From the NCBI GenBank assembly GCA_022822855.1, contig JAJDYG010000001.1, positions 1-63,294 on the forward strand: 63,294 nucleotides of DNA, read 5' to 3'. The position numbers were made by a program, and so were the translations under genes. Shown here piece by piece: positions 26,896 to 34,987 of the stretch. Within the stretch, counting starts at the first letter, position 1. Each line of letters begins with the position of its first letter. The notes beneath the pieces were generated by a model. It was not told the origin of the DNA, made no database searches, and saw only the letters and a list, made by a program, of their open reading frames with translations. Source of the stretch: Dehalococcoidia bacterium (GTDB lineage: Bacteria; Chloroflexota; Dehalococcoidia; Bin125).

Positions 26896-28110
26896 CTACG
26901 ACCCGGCGCGGACGGCCTCGATCGCGGTCGTCCAGCGGTCGTCCAGCGTGGAGTCGTTCACCGTCGCCAGCACGTAGTCTCCGAACTCGGCCGTCGTCGC
27001 GCCGGTGTCTCGGCCGGTCATCACGAGTTTCTTCTCGTACTGGCCGCAAAGGTCCATCGCTTTGTCGAGCTTGCCGCCGAGCTCGGGGAAGCCGATGTGT
27101 GAGAGCATCATCGCTCCGGCCCGCAGCATCGAAGACGGGTCGGCGTAGATATCGCGGCCCTCGCGGACCATGCGCGGGGCCGAGCCGTGGATCGCCTCGA
27201 ACATGGCCGTCTTGGTACCGATGTTGCCTGCGCCTGCCGTGCCGACGCCGCCCTGGAACTCCGCTGCCTCGTCAGTGAGGATGTCGCCGTAGAGGTTGGG
27301 CAGTGCGAAGACCTGGAAATTGGTCCGACGCTTGGGGTCGACCAACTTCGCGGTCATGATGTCGATGTACCAGCCTTCCCATTCGATTTCGGGGAAGTCC
27401 TCACCCACGCGCCGCGCGGCATCGAGAAACGCGCCGTCGGTCGTCTTGACCACGTTCGCCTTGGTTACGATCGTGACCGAGTTCTTGCCGTTGGTCTTGG
27501 CGTACTCGAACGCGGCGCGGATGATTCGCTCTGAGCCGGGGTTGGAGAGAATCTTGAAGTCGATGTTCAGGTCGCCCAGCGAAAAACCCTCAGAGCCGAC
27601 CGCGTAGAGGTCTTCGGTGTTCTCGCGGAAGAAGGTCCAGTCGATTCCCTCGGCCGGCACCCGAACCGGACGCACGTTGGCATAGAGGTCGAGCACTTTG
27701 CGCATCGCCACATTGGCCGACTCGATGTTCGGCCAGCCGTCGCCCTGCTCCGGCGTTGTGGTCGGGCCCTTGAGCGTGACATCGCACTCGTGGATCTCCT
27801 TGAGCACGCCTTCTGGGATCGCGGCCATCTCTTCGGCGCGACGCTCGATCGTCAGTCCATCGATGGTGCGGAAGCTGACCCGTCCCGATGAAACCTGGTC
27901 CTCAAGCAGTGATTCCAGGACACGTTGCGACTCATGAGCGATTGACGGACCGATGCCGTCACCGCCGAGCACGCCGACCTCAATGTGGTCGAGGGCCGTG
28001 TAGTCGGTCGGCTCGCCTTCCGCCTTGATCGCATCCACCCGCGTCTGTTGAGCCTCGAGCAATTCGCCAAAGCGCTGCTTTGCCTGCTCGATCGAGCCAA
28101 TGTTGGGCAT
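26896..28110 (-). CDS. icd: Isocitrate dehydrogenase (isocitrate/isopropylmalate family)
   Basis: A 404-aa protein with a ~40-residue N-terminal extension before VGVLGGDGIGPSIA. Substrate and metal motifs: LKGPTTTPEQGDGWPNIESANVAMRK, PAEGIDWTFFRENTEDLYA, TKANVVKTTDGAFL and the NLYGDILTDEAAEFQGGVGTAGAGNIG block. The spacing fits isocitrate dehydrogenase better than LeuB. NAD versus NADP preference cannot be called. It competes with isocitrate lyase (43946-45274) for isocitrate. Confidence 0.85.
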   Translation of the reverse strand: MPNIGSIEQAKQRFGELLEAQQTRVDAIKAEGEPTDYTALDHIEVGVLGGDGIGPSIAHESQRVLESLLEDQVSSGRVSFRTIDGLTIERRAEEMAAIPEGVLKEIHECDVTLKGPTTTPEQGDGWPNIESANVAMRKVLDLYANVRPVRVPAEGIDWTFFRENTEDLYAVGSEGFSLGDLNIDFKILSNPGSERIIRAAFEYAKTNGKNSVTIVTKANVVKTTDGAFLDAARRVGEDFPEIEWEGWYIDIMTAKLVDPKRRTNFQVFALPNLYGDILTDEAAEFQGGVGTAGAGNIGTKTAMFEAIHGSAPRMVREGRDIYADPSSMLRAGAMMLSHIGFPELGGKLDKAMDLCGQYEKKLVMTGRDTGATTAEFGDYVLATVNDSTLDDRWTTAIEAVRAGS

Positions 28111-28204
28111 GTTCTTTCTCCTCGGCGAAACAACCTCGTCGCAGTTCCGTCGGCAGTGTACCTGCTACGCAAATCCGAAATGGAAGGAAACGGCTACAAC
28201 CGGG

Positions 28205-30184
28205 TTACGTCGATAGGCCAAGCTCGCGGAGAAACGCGTCTGCGTTCGGCTCGCGACCGAGGAAGCGATGGATCAACTGATCAGCATCGGCGGTGCCGCC
28301 CGGCTCGAGGATGTGCTGTCGATACTCCGAGCCAATGCCCGACACCGACGCGCCCGGGGCCTCGAAGCGGGTGAACATGTCGTCGCCGAACACACGCGAC
28401 CAGAGATAGCCGTAGTACCCGGCGTCATAGCCGAAGAGATGTCCAAACCCGGCCTGAAGGTGCGTGTCCTCGGGGAAGGGGAACCCGGTGATCGGATGCA
28501 GTTCGCGCGCGATCTCGTCGGTGCCGCGACCTGATTCGGAGTGGTAAGCGAGGTCCAGGCGCGAGAAGTAGACCTGCCGCAGGGTCGCGATCGCAGAGGA
28601 AGTGTGCTTGGCCTCCATCATTCGGCTGATCAGGGAAGCCGGGAGCGGATCGCCAGTCTCGTGGTGGCGGCTGAAGCTGCTCAGCATGTCCGGCTGCCAG
28701 CACCAGTGCTCCAGCATCTGCGACGGCGCTTCGACGAAGTCGCGCTCGACCCGCGTGCCGCTGAATCTGGAGTAGCGGGATGTGGTCAGCGTCTGGTGCA
28801 GGATGTGCCCGAACTCGTGGAACAGCGTCACCACTTCGGTATGGCGCAACAGCGAGGGTGACGACTCGGTCGGCTTGGTGAAGTTGGCCACGATCGCAGA
28901 GATCGGCCGTTGATACCCGCTGCTATTCAGGCTTCGTCCGCCCCGGAGCGTGAAGGCGGCCGCATGTCCGAACTTGCCGATCCGCGGATACAGATCCATG
29001 TAGAAGCGGGCCAGTGCGTCGCCGTTCTCCGGGGCGACGATGTCAAACGGCTGAGCATCCTCGTTCCACGCTGAATCAACCACGTCAGGGCGGCGGACGA
29101 ATCGCACGCCGACCAACTCCTCGTAGATGCGGAACATGCCGTCCAGCACGGCGTCGAGCGGGAAGTAGGCCGCCACCTCGAAGGGGTCGACCTGGTACTG
29201 CTCCTGGACCACCTGGTTCGTGTAGTAGCGCCAGTCGGCGATGTCGACAGCGCCCGTCACGCCGGTGCGGCGTTCCTGTTCGTCTGAGAGCCTGGCGAGA
29301 TCGTTCGCCAGTTTCGGCTGCAGGCGCTCTTCCAGATCAAGCAGGAACTCCAGGACGGCGTCTGACTGTTTCGCCATCTTGATTTCGAGTGCGTAGGCCG
29401 CCCAGGACTCGTAGCCGAGCAAGGCGGCCATCGACGAGCGAACGCCCAGCGCCTCCTCGAGGATCTCGATGTTGGTATCCGCCGACTTGTTGTGATTCTT
29501 GTGGAACAACTCTCTCCGAAGCTCCCCATCGTGCGCGCTGTCGAGAAACGGGTGCAACTCGGGATAGTCGAGACCGACTCTGTAGCGAACGGCGCCGCCG
29601 TTCTCCACTCTGCGCAGTCGCTCGATGTAGGAATCGGGCAGCCCGTCGAGTTCGTCGCGGCTGACTTCGATGTAGTCCTCGTAGTCATCGATGTTCTTGC
29701 GGAACTGGATACCCAGACCAACCAGGCGCTCCTGCAGCGATTTCAGTTCGTCTCTTGTCTGTTTGGGAAGATCGAGGCCGTTGCGCCGGTAATCGCGCAG
29801 GGCGAACTCCAGCAGCCGGCGCGCGTCATCGGGCAGCGCTTCCAGCTCAGCCCGCGACGCGTACGCCTTGAGCGCCCGGTCGATGTCCTCGCGGAATCCG
29901 AGGCCGGCCGCGAACACGCTCAGGCGTTCCTCCTGCCGATGGGCCACGTTGCGCAGTTCTTCGTCGGCTGAGACCTGCGAGAGAAAACCGTAGCGGCCGG
30001 AGGCCAGCGTGAAGACGTTGCTGATCTCATCCAGGGGCAGCACCGTGTTCTCGAAACTGCGCCGACCGTCTGGGACGGAGACCAGTTCGTCGGCCAAACG
30101 CTCGACCGTGCGAATCGCATCGTCGACGCCGCGCTCCATGTCGCCCGCGGTGGTCTCGGCCCAGTTTGGTGTGTCGATGGTCAT
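28205..30184 (-). CDS. M3-family oligoendopeptidase
   Basis: A 659-aa zinc metallopeptidase from ATG 30184 with AGGAGA 6 nt upstream; the longer frame to 30343 has no ribosome site. The zinc motif HEFGH is at 456-460 (VTLFHEFGHILHQTLT), with the third ligand expected in FVEAPSQMLEHW. The C-terminal half has the thimet-oligopeptidase pattern (FGYDAGYYGYLWSRVFGDDMF). No signal peptide, so it probably degrades cytoplasmic peptides, perhaps those brought in by the peptide transporter at 39947-43828. Confidence 0.9.
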   Translation of the reverse strand: MTIDTPNWAETTAGDMERGVDDAIRTVERLADELVSVPDGRRSFENTVLPLDEISNVFTLASGRYGFLSQVSADEELRNVAHRQEERLSVFAAGLGFREDIDRALKAYASRAELEALPDDARRLLEFALRDYRRNGLDLPKQTRDELKSLQERLVGLGIQFRKNIDDYEDYIEVSRDELDGLPDSYIERLRRVENGGAVRYRVGLDYPELHPFLDSAHDGELRRELFHKNHNKSADTNIEILEEALGVRSSMAALLGYESWAAYALEIKMAKQSDAVLEFLLDLEERLQPKLANDLARLSDEQERRTGVTGAVDIADWRYYTNQVVQEQYQVDPFEVAAYFPLDAVLDGMFRIYEELVGVRFVRRPDVVDSAWNEDAQPFDIVAPENGDALARFYMDLYPRIGKFGHAAAFTLRGGRSLNSSGYQRPISAIVANFTKPTESSPSLLRHTEVVTLFHEFGHILHQTLTTSRYSRFSGTRVERDFVEAPSQMLEHWCWQPDMLSSFSRHHETGDPLPASLISRMMEAKHTSSAIATLRQVYFSRLDLAYHSESGRGTDEIARELHPITGFPFPEDTHLQAGFGHLFGYDAGYYGYLWSRVFGDDMFTRFEAPGASVSGIGSEYRQHILEPGGTADADQLIHRFLGREPNADAFLRELGLST

Positions 30185-30293
30185 CAGCGTTCTCCTGTTG
30201 GGCTTACGGTATCCGCAGGCCCCATCACTACCTATGATCGGGCGAGCGCCAGACTTAGTCTCTGCGCCCAATCGACAGCACCTGAGGACGGCC

Positions 30294-31247
30294 ATGACCG
30301 ACATCACCCACTCCCAGATCGAACTCTCCACCGGAATCAACATGCACGTCGCCGAGGCGGGCGACGGGCCCGCCGTGGTTTTCTGTCACGGCTTCCCCGA
30401 GCTCTGGTACTCGTGGCGGCATCAGCTTCCGGTCGTCGCCGAGGCCGGCTTCCGCGCCATTGCCCCGGACATGCGCGGCTACGGCGGCACCGACGCTCCG
30501 CCCAACGCCGAGGACTACACCCAGGAACTGATCTGCGCCGACATGGTGGCCCTGCTCGACGCCCTCGGCATCGACGACGCCACCTTCGTCGGCCACGACT
30601 GGGGCGGGGCCGTGGTGTGGAACATGGCCAAGCATCATCCCGACCGCTGCAGCGCGGTGGCGGGGATCAACACGCCGGCCGGCCGTCGCCCGCCGATCAA
30701 CCCGCTTGAGGCGATGAAGATGGATCCGGGCCGCTTCGACTACCAGCTCTATTTCCAGGATGAGGGCGTGGCCGAGGCCGAGTTGGGCGGCAATGCCCGG
30801 CGCACGATGACGCTGATGCTGCGCACCTCCAAGCCGGAGGATCGGCTCGACGTGATCGGCATGACCTCCGGCGTCCGCGATCGCGGCGGCCTGCTCGTCG
30901 GCCTGCCCGACGACGCCGAGCGCTCAATCATGTTGACGGAGGAAGACCTGGATACCTTCGTCGACGCATTCGAGCGAACTGGCTTCCGAGGCGGCCTCAA
31001 CTGGTACCGCAACCACGGCCGAAACTGGGAATGGGACGCAGCCGTTGATGGCAAGGTCATCGAGCAGCCCGCCCTGATGGTCACCGCCGGCAAGGACGGC
31101 GTCCTCCTCCCATCGATGACAGAAGGCATGGAGGACTGGATCCCAAACCTCAGCCGAGGCCACATCGAAGAGTGCGGCCACTGGACTCAGCAGGAGGAGC
31201 CGGAGGAACTGAACCGCATCCTCGTGAACTGGCTGAAGTCGCTGTAG
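30294..31247 (+). CDS. Alpha/beta hydrolase, epoxide hydrolase type
   Basis: A 317-aa protein from ATG 30294 (GAGGA 7 nt upstream). Oxyanion-hole motif HGFPELWYSWR, nucleophile elbow GHDWGGAVVW with Asp as nucleophile, cap-domain Tyr in GLNWYRNH, acid Asp in TAGKDGVLLP and catalytic His in ECGHWTQQE. This set fits soluble epoxide hydrolases rather than haloalkane dehalogenases. It converts epoxides to diols. The gene is convergent with the BtuF-like gene, 19 bp apart. Confidence 0.88.
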   Translation: MTDITHSQIELSTGINMHVAEAGDGPAVVFCHGFPELWYSWRHQLPVVAEAGFRAIAPDMRGYGGTDAPPNAEDYTQELICADMVALLDALGIDDATFVGHDWGGAVVWNMAKHHPDRCSAVAGINTPAGRRPPINPLEAMKMDPGRFDYQLYFQDEGVAEAELGGNARRTMTLMLRTSKPEDRLDVIGMTSGVRDRGGLLVGLPDDAERSIMLTEEDLDTFVDAFERTGFRGGLNWYRNHGRNWEWDAAVDGKVIEQPALMVTAGKDGVLLPSMTEGMEDWIPNLSRGHIEECGHWTQQEEPEELNRILVNWLKSL

Positions 31248-31266
31248 GCGATCGAGCACGCTCGTT

Positions 31267-32190
31267 TCAGGTAGGGATCCACTCCCACCCGACTCCTTCG
31301 TGACGCCGCTCGACGATGTCGGGATTGATGAGCTCAGCGATGATTTCGAGCGTCTCGACGACTCGGGGACCGGGACGATTGACGTACTGGTTGCCGTCGA
31401 TTAGCGCCACGCGACCTTCGCGAGCCGCGCGGAGTGATTGCCAGTCTTTGCGCTCATTGAGGAGCAGCGCGTCCTTGCGAGTCTTCGATAGGTCGTAGCC
31501 GCAGGGTGCGACGATGATGATGTCGGGATCGGCATCGGCCAGGGCTGACATCTCAAATCGAAGTGACGGCCCCTTCGGCGCACCAATCACCGCTTCGCCG
31601 CCTGCCAGAGCGATTAACTCCATCGTCCAGTGACCAGCGGTCATCAGAGGGTCTGCCCACTCCACCACGGCGACGCTTGGCCGATTCGACGCGGCTGGGA
31701 CACCGTCGATGCGACGTTGCAGATCGGCGACCAGCTCATCTCCGCGTTCCACGACGCCGAGGGCGACGGCGGTTCGCCGGATGTCGTCCCAGATGTCGGC
31801 AAGTGAGTTTGGCGCCAGGGGAATCAGCTGAGTGTCGAAGCCGGTGAGTTGCTCGACGGCGCGCTCGACATCTCTCAGACTGACCGCGCAAACCTCGCAC
31901 TGGGTCTGAGTGACGATGTGCGTCGGCGCGAGATGCTGCAGAAGGTCCATTTCGATCGCATAGACGCCCAGAGCGTCCTCAGCCCGGGCCTGTAACGAGA
32001 GTTCTCGGACCTGGCGGTCGATCTGGGCGCTGGTCGCCTCGGGGATGAACCGGGGAGTCGTCAGGACAGGCAACTGCTCGATCCCGGCAGGAAAGTCGCA
32101 TTCGTGCGAGCGCCCGACCAGTTCGTCGCCCGCGCCGAGCGCACAAACGATCTCAGTCGCACTGGGCAACAGGGAAACGACTCGATTCAT
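31267..32190 (-). CDS. BtuF/FecB-like metal-chelate binding protein without a signal peptide
   Basis: A 307-aa protein with the helical-backbone binding fold: RVVSLLPSATEIVCALGAGDELVGRSHECDFP at the N-terminus, and SLADADPDIIIVAPCGYDL with NRPGPRVVETLEIIAEL later. No signal peptide or lipobox precedes it and no permease or ATPase is adjacent, so it is unlikely to be a standard ABC importer component. Stand-alone cobalamin-binding relatives exist; MetH in this window needs cobalamin. It lies 6 bp downstream of the Gfo/Idh/MocA gene. Confidence 0.75.
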   Translation of the reverse strand: MNRVVSLLPSATEIVCALGAGDELVGRSHECDFPAGIEQLPVLTTPRFIPEATSAQIDRQVRELSLQARAEDALGVYAIEMDLLQHLAPTHIVTQTQCEVCAVSLRDVERAVEQLTGFDTQLIPLAPNSLADIWDDIRRTAVALGVVERGDELVADLQRRIDGVPAASNRPSVAVVEWADPLMTAGHWTMELIALAGGEAVIGAPKGPSLRFEMSALADADPDIIIVAPCGYDLSKTRKDALLLNERKDWQSLRAAREGRVALIDGNQYVNRPGPRVVETLEIIAELINPDIVERRHEGVGWEWIPT

Positions 32191-32196
32191 CGGACG

Positions 32197-33237
32197 TCAA
32201 TCCGCCAGCGGTTCGATGGCTCGGCTTTGGCCGGTGTTCCAGGATTCCCAGACGGCGTCGGTGAAGCGCATGTAGCGGACGCCGTCGGCGAAGTTGGTCA
32301 GGGTGACCGGGGCGCCGTTCCGAACCGAGTTGATGAAATCAGCTTCGACCTGCCAGTCGTGGGCGGTACCGGGATCGGGCCGGATCTGCTGCAGGTCGTC
32401 GCCGTGCCTGCCCCACTCTCCGGTGTCGCCGAATCGCCAGTGGAGGCGGCCCTCGGAGCCGTAGATGTCGATGCTCGGAGGCTGCGGGGCTCCCTCGGTG
32501 ACGGCGCTGACGCGGTAGGTGCAACGGGCGCCGTTGGCCATGTCGGCGAAGATGCCCAGGCTGTCGGGGATGGTGATGCTGTAGCGCTCGCCGGTTTCCT
32601 CGTCCACGCGCGAGGGCACGAAGGTGCGGGCGTGGGCGGTCACGCGGGCGGTGTCGCCGAGCCAGCGCTGGATGGTCTCATTGAAGATGCCGAGCTGCAT
32701 CATGTTATGTCCGGAATAGTCGCTTCGGTGACGCCAGTGCAGCGGCCCGGAGTCATCCAGACCGGAGCCGTTGAGCAGCGTCAGGTGGACCTCGATGATG
32801 CTGCCTAGCGATCCGTCCTCGCAGAGTCGTTTGATCGTCTTGCCCAGGCGGAAGTCGAACGGAGCGGGGACGAGCTGTGACACCAGATCGGGATGCTGTT
32901 GACTGACCGCGAGCATCGCCTCGGCCTCGGTCGCGTTCATGGCCATGCGCGCTTCGCAGAGGACGTGCTTGCCCGCTTCGAGGGCGGCCCTGGTGTACTC
33001 GAGGTGCATGTAAGGCCAGGTGCCGATGCTAACCGCGTCGACGTCGGGATCGCTGAGCAACTCCTCCACCGATTCCGAGACCTTCGGAATCTCCCATTCC
33101 GACGCGACGCGTTCGCTCGAGGCGCGTGAGCGGTTGACCACATTGACGACCTCGACGTCGTCGATCTCGCGGAAGCCGGGGATGTGACGCAGCTTCTGAT
33201 TGCCGCCCGCGCCGATCAGTCCAATCCCGAATGCCAT
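32197..33237 (-). CDS. Gfo/Idh/MocA-family NAD(P)-dependent oxidoreductase
   Basis: A 346-aa protein from ATG 33237 (AGGA 8 nt upstream; the ATG at 33258 has weaker support). N-terminal Rossmann motif IGLIGAGGNQKLRHIPGF, then VDAVSIGTWPYMHLEYTRAALEAGKHVLCEARMAMN, where the family's usual EKP catalytic motif reads CEAR, so the Lys is missing. The C-terminal domain is typical (IIEVHLTLLNG; WQVEADFINSVRNGAPV). Substrates are generally sugars or cyclitols. Loss of the Lys suggests an altered reaction or a non-catalytic role. Confidence 0.82.
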   Translation of the reverse strand: MAFGIGLIGAGGNQKLRHIPGFREIDDVEVVNVVNRSRASSERVASEWEIPKVSESVEELLSDPDVDAVSIGTWPYMHLEYTRAALEAGKHVLCEARMAMNATEAEAMLAVSQQHPDLVSQLVPAPFDFRLGKTIKRLCEDGSLGSIIEVHLTLLNGSGLDDSGPLHWRHRSDYSGHNMMQLGIFNETIQRWLGDTARVTAHARTFVPSRVDEETGERYSITIPDSLGIFADMANGARCTYRVSAVTEGAPQPPSIDIYGSEGRLHWRFGDTGEWGRHGDDLQQIRPDPGTAHDWQVEADFINSVRNGAPVTLTNFADGVRYMRFTDAVWESWNTGQSRAIEPLAD

Positions 33238-33359
33238 GGCCGAATCCTTCCGCTTCATCGCACGTTGCTCAGAGATGTGAATGTTGGCTCAGGGTAGTCG
33301 GGGCCTGTCCTATGCTGCTGGAGAACCATTCGAACGTCCCCAACCAAGGAGTACTCAAG

Positions 33360-33803
33360 ATGCCGACTGCCGACGAACTGCGAGCCGGGATTGACGGAGC
33401 GCGGGCCGCCCTGCGCGTGGCGATCCAGACGTCCGGCGACGCCTGGGAGACGCCCAAGGGCACGGCCGACGACGGCGAGGCCGGTTGGTCGCCGCGTCAG
33501 ACCGCCGAACACGTGATCCCGGCCGAGATGATGTTCGCCAACGGCGTCTGCGCCGCCTGCGGCTACGACGGCCCGGACAACCCGCTGACCAGCGCCGAGT
33601 TCGCCACGCCCGACGACGCCGTGGCCGCGCTCGACGCCGTCGCCGAGGCCGCGAACAGCAAGATCAAGTACGTGCAGGACGAAGAGCTGGGCAAGTCCCA
33701 GGGCGGCGAGGGCATGGCCGCGGTTCCGGTGGCCGGACTGATGGCGATGAACACCTGGCACCTGGCCGACCACGCCGCGCAGATCAGTCGTCCCAACTTC
33801 TAG
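33360..33803 (+). CDS. DinB/YfiT-like domain protein
   Basis: A 147-aa four-helix-bundle-type protein. AAGGAG lies 10 nt before ATG 33360. The pattern GWSPRQTAEHVIPAEMMF with a later NTWHLADHAAQISR supplies the His residues used for metal binding in DinB-like proteins. Members include thiol-dependent transferases for bacillithiol or mycothiol and many of unknown role. It heads a short plus-strand run with a small membrane protein and a methyltransferase. Confidence 0.7.
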   Translation: MPTADELRAGIDGARAALRVAIQTSGDAWETPKGTADDGEAGWSPRQTAEHVIPAEMMFANGVCAACGYDGPDNPLTSAEFATPDDAVAALDAVAEAANSKIKYVQDEELGKSQGGEGMAAVPVAGLMAMNTWHLADHAAQISRPNF

Positions 33804-33821
33804 AGGCAGGACGACCTGAAG

Positions 33822-34019
33822 ATGCTGCGAACTGCAACCGTCGCCCTGGCGCTGTTGGCCGCTGTCCTGCTGGGCGGCGTCGCGATGGCTGCTGGCGGCG
33901 AGGGTGGCGGCGGACTGCACGCGGGCCAGATCGTGGCCATCGTGATTGGGATCGCCCTGTCGGCAATCCTGCTCGGCCTCTCGGCCGCCTACATCCTGCC
34001 CAAGCCGCCCAAGTTCTAA
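33822..34019 (+). CDS. Small two-helix membrane protein
   Basis: A 65-aa protein with two hydrophobic segments (about 5-23, which may be a signal peptide, and about 36-57) separated by a Gly-rich loop (AAGGEGGGGLH), ending in KPPKF. The family is unknown. It sits 18 bp after the DinB-like gene and 6 bp before the methyltransferase, so it is likely co-expressed with both. Confidence 0.55.
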   Translation: MLRTATVALALLAAVLLGGVAMAAGGEGGGGLHAGQIVAIVIGIALSAILLGLSAAYILPKPPKF

Positions 34020-34025
34020 GCGCTC

Positions 34026-34676
34026 ATGCCCGACGAAGCGCCGAGTGACCCGCCGTTTGAGGAGGGTCACTTTCGGCGCGCCGACGAATCGGACGACGCC
34101 AACTTCTACGTCCAGCCGAGGCTCGTCACGCACATCGACGACACGGCGATCGGCGCGCTGCGCGAGCACTATGCCAAGTTCCTGCCGAAGCAGGGTCGGC
34201 TGCTCGACCTGATGTCGTCGTGGGTCTCGCACTACCCGGACGACCTCGAGTCGGAGCGGGTGGCCGGGCTGGGGATGAACGCCGAGGAGCTGGCCGAGAA
34301 CCCGCAGCTGACCGAGTGGGTCGTCCACGACCTGAACGCCGACCCGGTGCTGCCCTACGGCGACGACGAGTTCGACGTGGTCACGATTGCGGTTTCTGTG
34401 CAGTACCTGACCCGCCCGCTGGAGGTCTTCCGCGAAATCGGCCGAGTCCTCCGACCCGGCGGCGGCTGCATCGTCTCGTTCTCCAACCGCTGCTTCCCAA
34501 CCAAAGCCGTCTGGCTCTGGCAGGGCATGGGCGACGACGGGCACGTGCAGATGGTCGGCGCCTACTTCCACTACTCGGGCGCGTTCGATCCACCCCAATG
34601 GCACGACATCTCCCCCGCCAAGGGTCGGAGCGACCCGATCTACGTGGTGCAGTCTCGGACGCCGAAGCCGGATTGA
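34026..34676 (+). CDS. Class I SAM-dependent methyltransferase (type 11-like)
   Basis: A 216-aa protein. Motif I is LLDLMSSWVSHYP (unusually lacking the usual GxG), followed by VAGLGMNAEELAEN, the acidic motif VVHDLNADPVLPYGDDEFDVVTIAVSVQYL, and REIGRVLRPGGGCIVSFSNR. This matches Methyltransf_11 proteins of the type found near ubiquinone/menaquinone methyltransferases; the substrate is unknown. The gene ends before a repeat-containing convergent gap. Confidence 0.75.
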   Translation: MPDEAPSDPPFEEGHFRRADESDDANFYVQPRLVTHIDDTAIGALREHYAKFLPKQGRLLDLMSSWVSHYPDDLESERVAGLGMNAEELAENPQLTEWVVHDLNADPVLPYGDDEFDVVTIAVSVQYLTRPLEVFREIGRVLRPGGGCIVSFSNRCFPTKAVWLWQGMGDDGHVQMVGAYFHYSGAFDPPQWHDISPAKGRSDPIYVVQSRTPKPD

Positions 34677-34747
34677 GGGCTCGGGAGGAGAATTCGGACA
34701 GTGTTGAACGGTTTTGCTGCTGTGGATTGAGTTTTCTACGGAAAAAC

Positions 34748-34848
34748 GTCCGGCTCAGTCCAGATTTGTCCAGATCTGTCCAGATTTTGGGGGTGTTTTT
34801 CCGGCTGAGAGCGGCTGAGTCCTGGGTTGTCCAGGAGTGTCCGGATTG
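34748..34848 (+). repeat. 10-bp-period direct repeat element, locus 2
   Basis: 34748-34787 is four consecutive 10-mers: GTCCGGCTCA, GTCCAGATTT, GTCCAGATCT, GTCCAGATTT. 34819-34848 is three more: GTCCTGGGTT, GTCCAGGAGT, GTCCGGATTG, followed by GGTCTGGGAG. Its second block resembles locus 1 (10242-10281, minus strand), both ending in GGGTCTGG-like sequence. It lies between two convergent gene ends, so it is not a promoter. The rest of 34677-34987 shows no gene. Confidence 0.7.
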
Positions 34849-34987
34849 GGTCTGGGAGGTCATGTCGGGTCGCTCCGGCTGGCTGCTCGTGTTGGGCGCC
34901 GCCGTTCCAAGCAGAGCACATGTTCTGTTGAGAGAGGGCTCGTGAACGGAGTGTGGCGGAGATGACAGGTCAGGGCGCTGGGCGGGG

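Noticed and set aside
31267..32190. Periplasmic BtuF of a vitamin B12 ABC importer
   Set aside because: No signal peptide, lipobox, permease or ATPase accompanies it.
33255..34604. A 449-codon minus-strand frame opposite the DinB-like, small membrane and methyltransferase genes
   Set aside because: The opposite strand holds three genes with ribosome sites and family motifs; this frame has shadow-like composition.
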